A DNA stretch of 64,000 nt from Thermoplasmata archaeon (GCA_021826525.1 JAKAZU010000001.1:100707-164706), one strand, 5' to 3'; shown: positions 20,889-30,890, counted from the first letter of the stretch. The notes: generated by a model from the sequence alone, not told the origin. Numbers and translations are program-made.

Positions 20889-23800
20889 CTAACGTAGGGG
20901 CCGACGCCGCCGGATAACGAGCGCTACGGCTCCGATCGCGCTCAGTGCCCCGATCAGCACTACGGCGAGAACGCCGTAGCCGGTGGGGGCGCAGAGTCCC
21001 AAGACCGGGCTGCAGGGCGAGGGCGGAGGATTCACCTGGGCCGGCGATCCCCGTACGGTCACGGTCCCTTGGGCCGTCAACGCGGGCATCCCAGAAACCG
21101 TGATCGCGTAATCATACGTCCCATTCGGCACGAAGACCGTCAGCGTGTTGGCGGTAGTGCTGCGGACGATGTCCGATGGCCAGTGCCTCCCGAGCTCCGA
21201 GACACTTGCGGACGCCGTCGTCGCGTTCACGTAGATCGTCCAGAACGCCGCCGTCGGCGTCCCGGCCGGACGGACGAACGTAAGCCCATAGGTTCTAACG
21301 AAGGGTATGGACGCCCCCACCGGAGCCCCGTCCACCGTCAGCATCCCGCCCGGGGCCGCCGCCGTGTAACTCCCGTCGCTCCCGACCGCGTAGCGGTACG
21401 TCCCATTCGGGTCGGTGAATGCGATCGTGCCCGTCGTCGAGCGAAACGACGGACCTCCGGTGAGGTTGAGGTACCACTCCATCCCCCGGGGCAGGCCCGT
21501 CTCGGCGAATGTGACCGGGTACGCTTCTGGGTCGAAGGTCAGCGTCGGCTCTGCGACCGATGCCCCGTTCACCGTGATCGCTCCGGAGTAGGCTAACGCC
21601 GTCTGGTGCCATCCCGGTACGTCCGAAACGGTGTAGGCATCGCTCCCGTTCGGCTCGGTGAAGGTCACGGTGCTCGTGGAAGAGCTCTTCTTCGCTCCCC
21701 CGAGCATCACCGACCAATTCGTTCCCGTCGGGAGTCCGCTCTCCTTGAACGTCACCTCGTACGTGACCGGGGTGAAGGCCAGTGTTGGTTCGTCCACCGG
21801 AGTTCCGTTGACCGTGATCGTGCCCGAGTATGGGAGGGTCCCCTGGTGCCATCCCGAGACCGCGTTGATCGTGTAGGGGTAGGCGCCGTTCAGTGCGAAG
21901 AGGGACAGCGCAGGACTTGAGGAAGTGTACGTCGTCCCGCCCAAGGAAACGCCCCAAAGGGTGCCGTTCAGCAGCCCTCTTTCGGAGAAGTCGACCGGGG
22001 TGCCCACGAGCCGGATTTCGTGGAGCGCGGCCGGCCCTCCTCCGTGCAGATTCCAGGCTTGCACGCCGTATTCGAGTTCGCTCGCGTTGCGAAGGCCCGG
22101 CAGGGCGAGGGTAAAGGTGTGGTTCGAAGGGAGGAGGTTCTCGCTCTGCCCGGGGGTGGAGCCGATCCGCCAGTACAGCGTGTAGTTGAGGAGCGGGTTC
22201 GTGCCCGAGCTGGGAGGCTCCCAGAAGAAAACGAGCCGGTTCGTCGAGCGCTCCACGGCGAGCCCGGTCACCGGCCCCGGGGGTGTCGGCTCCGCGAGGG
22301 AAGACGTGGCGGGGAACGGGAACTCAGGGCCCGCGGTCGGATAGACATACTTCACGGTGCCTTGCGAAGCCTCGTTTTCCCCGTTGATCGAGCACGCGGA
22401 GCGGCAGTTCGTGGAGAGCGTGAGAATCCCATAGGAGCTGTTGTAGAACTGGTTCTCGACCGACCAGGGGGGCGGTCCCCCCATCCAGTACCCCGCCCCC
22501 GCGCTCGTGTTCACGAAGCCGAGGCTCCACCACGTTACGTTCGAGTCGCAGAAGGTCCCCGTGAACGGATCGACCCCGACGCTGTCGTTGCCGAACGCGG
22601 CGACGCCCATGTTCGGTACGCAACCGCCCGCGACGACCTCGCTCCGGTGCTCCGAGGAGACGGGGTATGGGATCCAGGGCTGACCGTTGTACAACTGGTC
22701 GCCGGAGGGGTCGACGGGGAGCCACCGCTCGCGAAGGGAGCCGAGGACGAACGTGCCGTCGGCGGGGCTCCAGCGAAGCTGGTAGACCACAGTCATCCAT
22801 TCCGAGTCCCAAGCGACCTCGTGGGTGGTGACGTCGTAACCGCCCCAATCGACCCCATTGATGGCGTACCCCGAGTAGTACTGGACGCTGGCCACTTCCT
22901 CGACCGACGTGCCGGGCGCCGGTCCCACGAGCTCCCACTGGCTCGCCACGTCCGCCGGGCTGTCCTGCGCCTCGACGTCGATGAACGAGTTCAACGCATC
23001 GACCCAGAAGTTGTTGTTCGCCTCGAAATACGGCAGGCTCCCCAAGACCCACTGGGTGCCATTCCACAGGTTCCAGGCGTACAACGTAGCGCCCGCGCCC
23101 CCATTCGAAGCCTCCAGGACCACGACGGAGTGGTTCCCATCCTCCCCGACCATCTGCACCTGACCGTTCCGGTTCACGGACGACTAGGTAACGCCCGCGA
23201 ACGTATGGGAGAACGTGCGTCCCGTGGTCACGTTCACGGCATAGAACTCGAGGGGCGAGTTCGAGTCGCAGGAGGTCGGGCACCCGTAGGTGTAGATCCA
23301 GGAGCCGTCGGTCGTCGTCCACTCGGTGTTCTCGGTCCCCTGATAGAACATCAGGTTCTGGTACAGCGGCAGCCAGGGGGCGATCGCCGTCACGCTCTGG
23401 TTGGCAAAGGAGTCGAAGACGAGCTCGTCGGTCCGGTTGACGTAGAACGCGCCGTCTTGGGTCCACGAGAGGATTGGCACCTGCACGCCGCAGATGCCCC
23501 CATCCCCCGGGGCGCAGTACGACCAGGGACCGTTGTGATTCGCCGCGTATCGACTGAGGTTGGAGTACCCCGGAAGCAGGTACGTCCGCGTCGACTGGGC
23601 GGCGTACGGACTGGCGGTTAGGTCTTGTTCCCTCGATCCGTTGCCCAGCGACAGCAACGCGAACGCGCCGCTGTAGGTCGACCCATTGACCGACCAGAGG
23701 ACCGCGGAACCGGTCTCGTTTCCGTACCCGAGGGAGAACGCGCCCGCGGAGTCGGTCTGAGTCCGCACGGGACACGGCGTGGAGTCGTTCGGCCAGACGA

Positions 23801-24230
23801 GAGGCTGACTCGAAGAGAAGTCCGACCACGGCGAAAGGCAGACCATGTCGTTGACCAGGGGCGGCCCGGCCCCGCACCCACCGGCACTCGCCGCCGGGAC
23901 GACATTCAGGCAGACGTAACCCGCAATCACATTGCCGGCGCTGCTCGTGGCCGCTGCGAGCGGCGTAGGAACCCCGGCCGAAGTTCGTGGATCGAGAGCG
24001 GTGGAAGCGAGAGTACCCAACGGAAAGGAAACTAGGACGATCATCGCGACGACCCCGATCGCAAGGGGTCCCGTCCCTATCGAGCGAACGTGGACGCGAC
24101 GCCCGCTCCGACTCCCGGGGGCGGGCCGTGGCGGTCCCGCGATCTCCTCCGAGCCCGATGCGACCGTGTCGGGTCCACAGCTTCCGAACCCGGGCCGGTC
24201 CATCCCGCACGCGCCGGTGTTGCTCGCCAT
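20889..24230 (-). pseudogene. Large secreted surface protein (FnIII + GLP repeats) interrupted by one in-frame TAG
   Basis: Two frames in the same phase are separated by a single TAG (23184-23186): the reading is NVTTGRTFSHTFAGVT, stop, then SSVNRNGQVQMVGEDGNHS. Together they encode about 1112 aa. The N-terminal signal/anchor is TGPLAIGVVAMIVLVSF. A beta-rich globular region with many N-x-S/T sequons follows, then a fibronectin type III domain (PPGPVTGLAVERSTNRLVFFWEPP). Next come at least four about 80-aa repeats with a 'V-T-F-x-E-S-G-L-P-x-G-T-x-W-x-V-x-L-G-G' opening. A final TM helix and RRRRPLR complete the protein. The second half has no credible independent signal peptide. ATG 24230 with AGGTG 7 nt upstream is the likely start. 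It is anchored outside the cell; its function is unknown. Confidence 0.75.
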
Positions 24231-24239
24231 CCGGGACAC

Positions 24240-24908
24240 CTGGCCGGTTCTCTTCGCTAGGAAGCCGAGGGCCGGCCCGGGTCGAACGGACGGCGGCTTA
24301 AGATACGTTTGCCGTGGGCCGGTTCTCGCTCTCGACCGGTCTACCCCGCAGGTTCGTACCTGTCGTACCCGATCTCGGGGTGGTGGACGATGCGCGCGAA
24401 CGTCGCCCTCCGCCCTACCTGGACCATCGGCTCCGACGCGCTCACCGGGAGAGCCGGGATCGAGATCCGCGGTGCATCCGACAATCTCTGAGTGGATAGA
24501 GGCTTTCCTTCCCGGGAATTGGATTGGGCCGATCCGCGGGTCGGATCGAGCGCCCCCGGCTTCGCGGGAAAGACCATTGGCCCGAGCCCGTCGACGCGCC
24601 TCGGCCTCCGTCCTGCCCCGAACCGGACCGCAGAGCGAGAAAACGACCTATCGCCTCTTAACGGCGGACGTCTCTGGACCCGAGAGGACCTAGTCCGGAT
24701 GACCCGGGATTCGGAGGTTGTCGCCGAGCCGCTCACCGGCAGGGCCGGCGGTGCAGAGCGGTTCTCCCGGGAGGAAGCGAGCGCCGGGGACGAAGGAATC
24801 TCGCCGTTCGGCCCGCGTTCATGGATGGTTCGGGGAACGCAGAGCCGCCGTCCGTGCCTCCGGGGCCGGGTATCGCGGGTCGACGCGCATGGGCCGGCCG
24901 CCGCACCG
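24240..24908. other. 670-nt region without a convincing gene
   Basis: It lies between the divergent surface protein and MFS genes. A TATA-like TATCTTAAG (minus strand, about 24296-24304) may serve the surface protein. The plus-strand frame is open throughout in phase with the MFS gene, but its translation is Arg/Gly/Pro/Ser noise without hydrophobic periodicity. I see no RNA gene or repeat. Confidence 0.4.
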
Positions 24909-26294
24909 ATGACCTCGGTACACGCGGAACGTGAGCGAACCCCCGAGCGCGCGCGCCCGTCCGCGGTCGGAGCGCCGGACCTCTCCGACCCGAGCGGCGC
25001 GAACGCCATCGACACCCCCCTTCGGCCCGGCACGAACCGAGGGCCGCCCGGATCTGATCCCGCCCCGGATCTCTCGACGGCCCGTCGTCGCCTCCTCGTG
25101 CTGACCAGCATCGGCCATTTCGTGAACGACGGCACGGTCTTCTTCGTGCCGGTGGTCGCCACGCTCCTCGCGAGCGGGCGAGCCGCCTCCCCGTTCGAGA
25201 TCACCGCGATGCTGGTGGTGTACTACGCCGCCTCGTCGCTGCTCGGTATCTACGTCGGGCACTGGGCGGATCGTTCGGGCCGGCCCTTGGAGCTCATGGC
25301 GCTCGGCTTGGCCATCCTCGGGGCCGGCATGGGAGGCTTCTACGTCGCCCTAGTCCTGGTTTCGGGTTCGGCCGGGTTCGCGGCCGCGATCATCGCCGCC
25401 TTTGTAGTGGGGTTCGGGAGCTCGTTCTACCATCCCCTCGGCGCGTCGCTGTTGCAGGCCGGCTTCGACCGTCGCCAACTGGGGACGGCACTCGGGATCA
25501 ACGGCGCGATCGGAAGCGTCGGCCGTGCGCTCTACCCCTCGCTCTTCTTCCTCATCGGGCTCATCATCACGGACAACTCCGCGGTGCTGGCGTTCGCCGC
25601 CATCGGAATCGCGGCCTCGGCCGTCGTCGCGTCTTCGGGGCCTGGCCGACGACCGGCGAACCTACCGGCGGCGGGCACGCGCAGCGTACCGGCCGCCCGT
25701 CAGGCCTTCACGCTCGGCATCGTCACCTTGGCCGCCATCGCGTTCGTGCGTTCCGCCGCCACCTTCGGCGTCGTGGCGTTCCTTCCGACGTACCTGCAGC
25801 TCGTTCGACCTTTGTGGCCCGGTGCGCCGCTGGGGATCGAAGTGACGATCCTCTACCTCGGAGGAATCCTGGGCCAACCGTTCTTCGGCGCGCTGGCGAG
25901 CCGGATCGACATCCGCCGGCTGCTCAGCGTGACCTCGCTCGGATCCGCGTTGAGCACGCTGGGCTTCCTCCTCGTGGGCGGCGCGCCCGCCGTCGCCTTC
26001 CTGTTCCTCACCGGCTTCTTCACGTTCAGTGCGTTCCCGCTGCTGATGTCCCTCTCGGCCGAGTACGTGGATCCCCGCTCCGCGAGCCTCGCGAACTCGT
26101 TGGTCTTCGGCCTCGGCAGCGGAGGCGGCATGGCGATCGGCCCATTGATCGTCGGGCTCATCATCGCGAACGAGTACGCCCACCTCTCGATCGGCTTTGC
26201 CGCGATGATTGTGCTCGGCGTCGCGGCCGCCGTGGCGGTCCTGATGATCCCCCGGTCCGGCACGCAGCGTTCCCGAATGCCCCTGTTCGGCTAG
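24909..26294 (+). CDS. MFS transporter, fosmidomycin-resistance-like
   Basis: The major facilitator superfamily efflux or uptake protein has about 461 aa. A disordered 50-residue N-terminus is followed by twelve hydrophobic helices beginning LLVLTSIGHFVNDGTVFFVPVVATLL. The H-F-x-N-D-x motif in helix 1 and GVGFGSSFYHPLGASLLQ in helix 5 are typical of the Fsr/fosmidomycin-resistance subfamily. A VGHWADRSGRPLE loop 2-3 motif matches the MFS D-R-x-G-R-[R/K] signature. It resides in the cytoplasmic membrane; the substrate is unknown. ATG 24909 was chosen because the long upstream extension lacks protein character. It is a monocistronic gene. Confidence 0.87.
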   Translation: MTSVHAERERTPERARPSAVGAPDLSDPSGANAIDTPLRPGTNRGPPGSDPAPDLSTARRRLLVLTSIGHFVNDGTVFFVPVVATLLASGRAASPFEITAMLVVYYAASSLLGIYVGHWADRSGRPLELMALGLAILGAGMGGFYVALVLVSGSAGFAAAIIAAFVVGFGSSFYHPLGASLLQAGFDRRQLGTALGINGAIGSVGRALYPSLFFLIGLIITDNSAVLAFAAIGIAASAVVASSGPGRRPANLPAAGTRSVPAARQAFTLGIVTLAAIAFVRSAATFGVVAFLPTYLQLVRPLWPGAPLGIEVTILYLGGILGQPFFGALASRIDIRRLLSVTSLGSALSTLGFLLVGGAPAVAFLFLTGFFTFSAFPLLMSLSAEYVDPRSASLANSLVFGLGSGGGMAIGPLIVGLIIANEYAHLSIGFAAMIVLGVAAAVAVLMIPRSGTQRSRMPLFG

Positions 26295-26391
26295 CGCTTC
26301 CCCGTTCGGCCCCGCTTCTCATGCGCTCTGGACCTCCCGCTCGCGCGGCCGCCGCTCTCCCGGGGACAACGAATCCCGGGCCGGGGATGTC

Positions 26392-27369
26392 TTACGATCG
26401 GCGCGATCCTCTTTCGGCGCGGGCGAGCACGCTGAGCGCTTCCACGGTCGCCCATTGACTGGGCTCGTGCAGCGGCTCGAGCATCATCGGAAACACGATT
26501 CGGCGAAGGGAGTAACCGGCCCCTTTCGGGTCGAGGTCCGGATGAGCGGCATCCAGCGCCCACGTTCCGTCGGGGGAACGCTTCGTTCGCAACCAATCTA
26601 GCGCGGGCCGTAGGCGAGGGTCGCGCCCGTAGCCGAGGCGCGTCAGTATCCGAAGGCCCACGAGCATATCGTAGTAGTAGTGGTTCGGGTAGTGGATCCT
26701 CATCCAAGGCTCGTAGGGCACCGGGCCCTCGCGCACGAGGTTACGCTCGAGGAAGAACTCCGCCCCGCGTTCGATCGAGCGGGTCACCGCCTCGCTCCGT
26801 TGGCCCTCGGGGATCTCCGCGAGCGCGGCCAGTCCTTCCCATCCGTCCAGCGTCCCGACCCGGGACGGGAAGCAGTGCCAACCCCCGTCCTTCTTCTGCG
26901 TTCGTACGATCCAGTCGATCGAACGACGGACCGCCGGATGGTCGAGATAACCGAAGCGGATCAGCGTGCGCACGGCGTTGCCCGTCACGCAAATCTCTCC
27001 GGATCGACCGCTCAGATCCCCCTGGGGGCCGCTCCAGCGGGAGATGATCAGACGGGCCGTTTTCCGGACTCTCGGATCCGACGCGGGGACGCCGAGATCC
27101 GCGAGAACGATCGCGATCCAGTTCGTCGCGACGTACTTCGGAACGTACAGTTCCCCCGGAGTCGAACCGGGTGTGGTCCAATGGCCGTCGCGGCCCTGGA
27201 AGGAGAGTAGGTTGGCGGCCCAACCTCTCCGCCCGATCGCTCGCATCGCGGCGCGGACCTCGGGGCTCCCGGCCGAGCGTCCTTCGACCTCGCGATAGAA
27301 GCGCCGACGGACGCTCGGATCGGACCTTGGGCCCGTGAGGAACCGACGGACGCGGGCAGGTACGTGCAC
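26392..27369 (-). CDS. Terpenoid cyclase/prenyltransferase-like alpha-alpha toroid protein
   Basis: The 325-aa protein shows repeated helix pairs of the alpha6-alpha6 barrel with QW-like motifs: LLSFQGRDGHWTTPG, WIVRTQKKDGGWHCFPS and WLRTKRSPDGTWALD. This is the fold of squalene-hopene cyclase, prenyltransferase beta subunits and related proteins. It is half the length of squalene cyclases and lacks an obvious DxDD acid motif. It may therefore be a single-domain relative of unknown activity (e.g., prenyl/terpenoid or peptide substrate). The start is GTG 27369 (VHVPARVRRFLTGP), 35 nt after the GNAT gene stop; longer in-frame extensions overlap that gene. They are probably cotranscribed. Confidence 0.75.
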   Translation of the reverse strand: MHVPARVRRFLTGPRSDPSVRRRFYREVEGRSAGSPEVRAAMRAIGRRGWAANLLSFQGRDGHWTTPGSTPGELYVPKYVATNWIAIVLADLGVPASDPRVRKTARLIISRWSGPQGDLSGRSGEICVTGNAVRTLIRFGYLDHPAVRRSIDWIVRTQKKDGGWHCFPSRVGTLDGWEGLAALAEIPEGQRSEAVTRSIERGAEFFLERNLVREGPVPYEPWMRIHYPNHYYYDMLVGLRILTRLGYGRDPRLRPALDWLRTKRSPDGTWALDAAHPDLDPKGAGYSLRRIVFPMMLEPLHEPSQWATVEALSVLARAERGSRRS

Positions 27370-27404
27370 AATCCGGCCGTATCCCCGGGTGGGATATCCT
27401 TGTC

Positions 27405-28022
27405 TCAACGGGGTCTCTGGGCGCCGACGCGAGCGGGCGGAGTCGCGAGGGCCGCGTAGGAGGGGTGCGGCTCCTCCGCGATGGCCAAGGTGACGACCAC
27501 GTGGTCGGTCCTCCGTTCGACCGCGCACGGGAACCCACTCCCGCGGAACACGTCCAGCATCTTCAGGTTCTCCGGAAGGATGATCGCCCGGAACCGTTGG
27601 ATCCCCTGGTCGCGCGCGGATCGTGCGAGCCGGGTCAGGAGGATCGACGCGGCTCCCCTACCCTGATAGGCGTCGGCAACCAGAAAGGCGACCTCGGCGG
27701 AAGGGGAGCGAGGACCGTCCCGGGTGTACTCTCCCTGTCCGAGTACCTCGGTGCGTTCCGGTAGCTCGCGATAGAGCAGGAGAGACAGGCGGTGGGTCAC
27801 GTCGTCGGGTTGGAGCAGTTCGGCGATCACGGACTCCCGGGCAATGGGGGAGAAATAGCGCTCCTCGATCGACTCGGTACTCAGTCGGGTAACGAGGTCG
27901 TCGATCTGTGCCGTATCGCCCGGCCGCACCCTACGAACGTAGACCGGGGTCTGATCCCGCAATCGGTCCGGTCCTTCGGTGCCGGGCGCGAGGGGAATGG
28001 GAGGGACCCACGCTAGGCTCAT
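27405..28022 (-). CDS. GNAT-family N-acetyltransferase
   Basis: The 205-aa protein has the GCN5 fold: VYVRRVRPGDTAQIDDLVTRLS (beta1-alpha1), AEVAFLVADAYQGRGAASILLTRLARSARDQGIQRF (beta4 and the acetyl-CoA motif A, Q-G-R-G-A-A), and MLDVFRGSGF (beta5). The 'ERYFSP' segment resembles the GNAT domain attached to Pat-type protein lysine acetyltransferases. It transfers acetyl from acetyl-CoA to an unknown amine or protein lysine. It precedes the cyclase-like gene in the same direction. About 440 nt of gene-free sequence lies upstream. Confidence 0.87.
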   Translation of the reverse strand: MSLAWVPPIPLAPGTEGPDRLRDQTPVYVRRVRPGDTAQIDDLVTRLSTESIEERYFSPIARESVIAELLQPDDVTHRLSLLLYRELPERTEVLGQGEYTRDGPRSPSAEVAFLVADAYQGRGAASILLTRLARSARDQGIQRFRAIILPENLKMLDVFRGSGFPCAVERRTDHVVVTLAIAEEPHPSYAALATPPARVGAQRPR

Positions 28023-28460
28023 GCGCGACCACCAAACGTGGTATCCCGAGCGGGCAGATGAACTCCTCGTCGAACGGTTTGCACGCGGGAAAGGCGCGCG
28101 CGACGGGATTCTGTGGACTCTCTAGAGCAGCGTCGGAACCGGAAGGATCTCGAAGTCGCTCGCGAGACGGGGCATGGAGTTGACGGGCATCGGGGCACGC
28201 GTCGGCATGCCCGCCCGCGCGAGCGCCGAAGAACTTCATCGGCCGGTGTTCGGTAGTGCGTACCGCCGAAAGCTGCCCATCCCTCGAGGGACGCTCGAGT
28301 GCGCGATCCCCCACGTTCGGACCCGCGTGGGCCATCGCACGGTCGCCTACCGCGGCTCTAGGCGCCCGCCTCCTGGAGGTCGCGAGCACGGCGGTCGGGT
28401 CTAGTCCGCCGACAACAAGGGAAAAGACCCCGGCCCTGTTGGGGCCGGCGGAGAGTTCGA
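28023..28460. other. 440-nt gene-free divergent intergenic region
   Basis: It separates the GNAT gene from the NHL-repeat gene. Open frames here have random composition. No strong TATA box, hairpin or RNA gene is seen. Confidence 0.4.
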
Positions 28461-30221
28461 ATGAGCGAATCTTGCCTCCGAGCACGCCGCCGCGCTTGGG
28501 TCGCGGCCGCCCTCGGGCTCTCGATCCTTCTCAGCGGGATTCCGTTCGGCGCGACCGGGATCTCCTCCGCCGTCCCTCCGCCGGCCTTGCCGACGACCTC
28601 CCCGAGCTTCCCCGCCGGCTCGACCACCGCCGGCCCGAACGCCTCAGTAGTTCTCGGCCAGCCGAACTTCAACCGGACGGGCCCCGGTACCACGGCCGCT
28701 ACTTTGTGCGGACCCCGCGACGCGACGGTCGATGCGAGCGGCAACCTCTGGGTCTCCGATTCGTGCAACAACCGCGTGCTGGAGTTCGTTCCCCCGTTCT
28801 ATCCGGGGATCTCCGCGCGCCTCGTCCTCGGACAGACGAACTTCACCTCCGGCGCGCCCTCGGGCGGGGCAACCGGACTCCGCGACCCGGTCGCCCTCGC
28901 CTTCGATGCCCGTGGCGACCTTTGGGTGGCGGACGCCGGCAACAACCGGATCCTCGAGTTCGTGCCTCCGTTCCGGACCGGGATGGCCGCGACCCGGGCG
29001 ATCGGCCAGCCCAATCTGACCGCCAACAGCTCGGGCACTTCGGCGACCCAGTTGCGAGATCCCTCGGGCGTCGCGGTCGCCCCGAACGGCGATCTCTGGG
29101 TCGCCGACACCGGGAACAATCGCCTCCTAGAGTTCGCGCCCCCGTTCTCGGGGGACGAGGCGGCCAGCCTCGTGCTCGGGCAGAAGACCTTCGCGGCCTC
29201 GATACCGGCGACTTCGCCGTCCGGCCTGCGGAGCCCGGCCTCCGTTGCGGTCGCCGCGAATGGGACGGTCTACGTCGCGGACACGGGCAACGACCGTGTG
29301 CTCGCCTATCCGGCTCCGAGCGCATCCGGAGCGGCGGCCGTCGGGGTCCTCGGGCAGACGAACCTATACTCGGGAGGACCGGGCTCGGGTCCTTCGGGGC
29401 TCGACGATCCGGGCGGGATCGCCCTTGGCGCGGCGTCGACGATCTGGGTCGCCGACACGGCGAACAATCGCGTCGTTCGGTTCGGGCTGCCGATCGTCGA
29501 CGGCGAGGCGGCGACGTACGTCGCCGGCCAGCCCACCCTCGCCACGAACGCTTCGGGTCCGGCCGGATCCGGCTCGCTGAACGGGACCGCCGGGGTCGCC
29601 TACGATCCGACGACGCTCGGCGTGTGGATGGCGGACACGCTCGACGCCCGGGTGCTGGAACTACCCGGGAACGCGCGCCTCGTCTCCAGCGTGACCGTGG
29701 TGCCCGCGAACGGCGACGCCGCCGCGCTCAATTTGCTCACGCGCCTGAACGTGACGCTCTCCGGCGTCTCCGATGCCCAGCCCTTGCTCGTCGTGACCCA
29801 GGTGCTCTCGGCCCCCCCGACCGACGCCTTCCCGACGCCGTTCGCGAACGCCTCGTACTTCAACGTCGCCGTGAGCCCTCCGGGTGCAGGCACCGCGCGG
29901 GCCTGCTTCACGGTCTCCGGAGTCGACAGCGCGTCCCTCCCCGAGTACTGGAGTGGCTCGGCATGGACCTCGGTGCCGACCGCCCTCTCGGGCCCGGGGA
30001 CCGTGTGCGTGTCGGTCCCGCTCTCCCTCCTCCTCGACACGACGTTCGCCGTGCGCCTCACAACGCCGCCCCCGGCCGGTACCGCTAGCACGAGCCTGCT
30101 CATCTTCGGGACGATCGCGTTCGTCCTCGCCGCAGCGGGGCTGGTGATCGTGTACAACCTGCGCCGTCGCCGGCGCGGACCCCCCGCGACGCCCGAGCCG
30201 CGGTACCGCTCGCCCTTCTGA
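28461..30221 (+). CDS. Secreted NHL-repeat surface protein with C-terminal anchor
   Basis: The 586-aa protein opens with a signal peptide (RRRAWVAAALGLSILLSGIPFGATG). It then contains about six NHL repeats, about 60 aa each, of the form G-Q-x-N/T-F ... L-x-x-P-x-x-V-A-x-D-x-x-G-x-L-W-V-A-D-T-x-N-N-R-x-L-E-F. These form a beta-propeller at about residues 60-390. A Ser/Thr-rich beta region follows. A single TM helix (STSLLIFGTIAFVLAAAGLVIVYNL) and RRRRRGPP stop-transfer tail end the protein. The propeller would sit outside the membrane; binding or sensing roles are typical of the family, but the ligand is unknown. The ATG at 28461 starts just before the signal peptide. Confidence 0.88.
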   Translation: MSESCLRARRRAWVAAALGLSILLSGIPFGATGISSAVPPPALPTTSPSFPAGSTTAGPNASVVLGQPNFNRTGPGTTAATLCGPRDATVDASGNLWVSDSCNNRVLEFVPPFYPGISARLVLGQTNFTSGAPSGGATGLRDPVALAFDARGDLWVADAGNNRILEFVPPFRTGMAATRAIGQPNLTANSSGTSATQLRDPSGVAVAPNGDLWVADTGNNRLLEFAPPFSGDEAASLVLGQKTFAASIPATSPSGLRSPASVAVAANGTVYVADTGNDRVLAYPAPSASGAAAVGVLGQTNLYSGGPGSGPSGLDDPGGIALGAASTIWVADTANNRVVRFGLPIVDGEAATYVAGQPTLATNASGPAGSGSLNGTAGVAYDPTTLGVWMADTLDARVLELPGNARLVSSVTVVPANGDAAALNLLTRLNVTLSGVSDAQPLLVVTQVLSAPPTDAFPTPFANASYFNVAVSPPGAGTARACFTVSGVDSASLPEYWSGSAWTSVPTALSGPGTVCVSVPLSLLLDTTFAVRLTTPPPAGTASTSLLIFGTIAFVLAAAGLVIVYNLRRRRRGPPATPEPRYRSPF

Positions 30222-30242
30222 GAGGGGGTCCCGTTCCCCGGC

Positions 30243-30890
30243 TCAGCGGGCGAACGCGTCTAGGAAATGCCACCAGGCCCCGACCGTGCGCTCGGTCGCG
30301 CGAAGCGCCGCCCGACGCGCCGCGTTCGAGCGGGCGATCTCGGTGCGCAGCACGGTCCGTTCCGCCGCGGAGTGCGCCACATCGGCCTCGGCGTGGACGC
30401 GGAAGAACTCGAGCGCGCGACGGGAGCGGACGCCGTAGTGCGTCGCGAGGCCGCGCGCCTTCTCCGCCGCGACCTCGGGAAAGATCGATTCGTAGGCGTA
30501 GAGCGCGGCCAGCGCCTCGGGCGCGGTCGCGTCGAGCGCGAGCGATTCGTAGTTCGCGAGCAGCTGCTGCGTGCCGGCCGTTGGACGCGCCGCGCGGACG
30601 CGCGAGCGCGGGACGTCGATCGCCTCGGCGAAGCGCAGCCATAGTTCGGGGTGCGTGGGATTCCTACCCTCCTCGTCCTGAAGGTTCTCTAGGAGCCTCC
30701 GTCGCGCTGCGGGGTCCGTCAGACGTGCGTAGGCGCCCGCGACGTAGCGCGGGAAGTTCCTCTCGAACTGGTAGTACTGGCCCGCGTACTCCTGGAGGGT
30801 CGAGCGCTCCACCTCGCCGCAGGACCAGGCGACGTAGAACGGATGCCGCAACAGGTGGCGCGCGCGGATGACCGACTCGATCTCCTTCAT
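30243..30890 (-). CDS. CADD/TenA/PqqC-like haem-oxygenase-fold protein
   Basis: The 215-aa all-helical protein has metal ligands in the pattern of the CADD subfamily: YAGQYYQFERNFPRY, LENLQDEEGRNPTHPELWL, LYAYESIFPEVAAEKARGL and FFRVHAEADVAHS. CADD proteins from Chlamydia and some archaea/bacteria are di-metal oxygenases that make p-aminobenzoate from one of their own tyrosines for folate-type cofactors. TenA and PqqC are alternatives. The ATG at 30890 is preferred to an upstream GTG at 30908. It is a single gene, convergent with the NHL-repeat gene and not in an operon with folate or pterin genes. Confidence 0.75.
   Translation of the reverse strand: MKEIESVIRARHLLRHPFYVAWSCGEVERSTLQEYAGQYYQFERNFPRYVAGAYARLTDPAARRRLLENLQDEEGRNPTHPELWLRFAEAIDVPRSRVRAARPTAGTQQLLANYESLALDATAPEALAALYAYESIFPEVAAEKARGLATHYGVRSRRALEFFRVHAEADVAHSAAERTVLRTEIARSNAARRAALRATERTVGAWWHFLDAFAR

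Noticed and set aside
20596..20892. Small frames on both strands just right of attR
   Set aside because: They overlap one another, have no recognisable features or ribosome sites, and one runs through the att repeat.
11306..23186. Genome-wide reassignment of TAG to pyrrolysine
   Set aside because: Many clearly complete genes in the window end in TAG at family-typical positions, so TAG is a normal stop here. Only local readthrough or mutation remains open.
20889..24230. Thermopsin (A5) protease
   Set aside because: Some aromatic W/N-rich stretches recall thermopsins, but I could not find a convincing thermopsin core, so only 'surface protein' is called.
24492..24908. N-terminal extension of the MFS transporter
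   Set aside because: The stretch is Arg/Gly/Pro-rich noise with no hydrophobic or conserved character; open frames are common in such GC-rich DNA.
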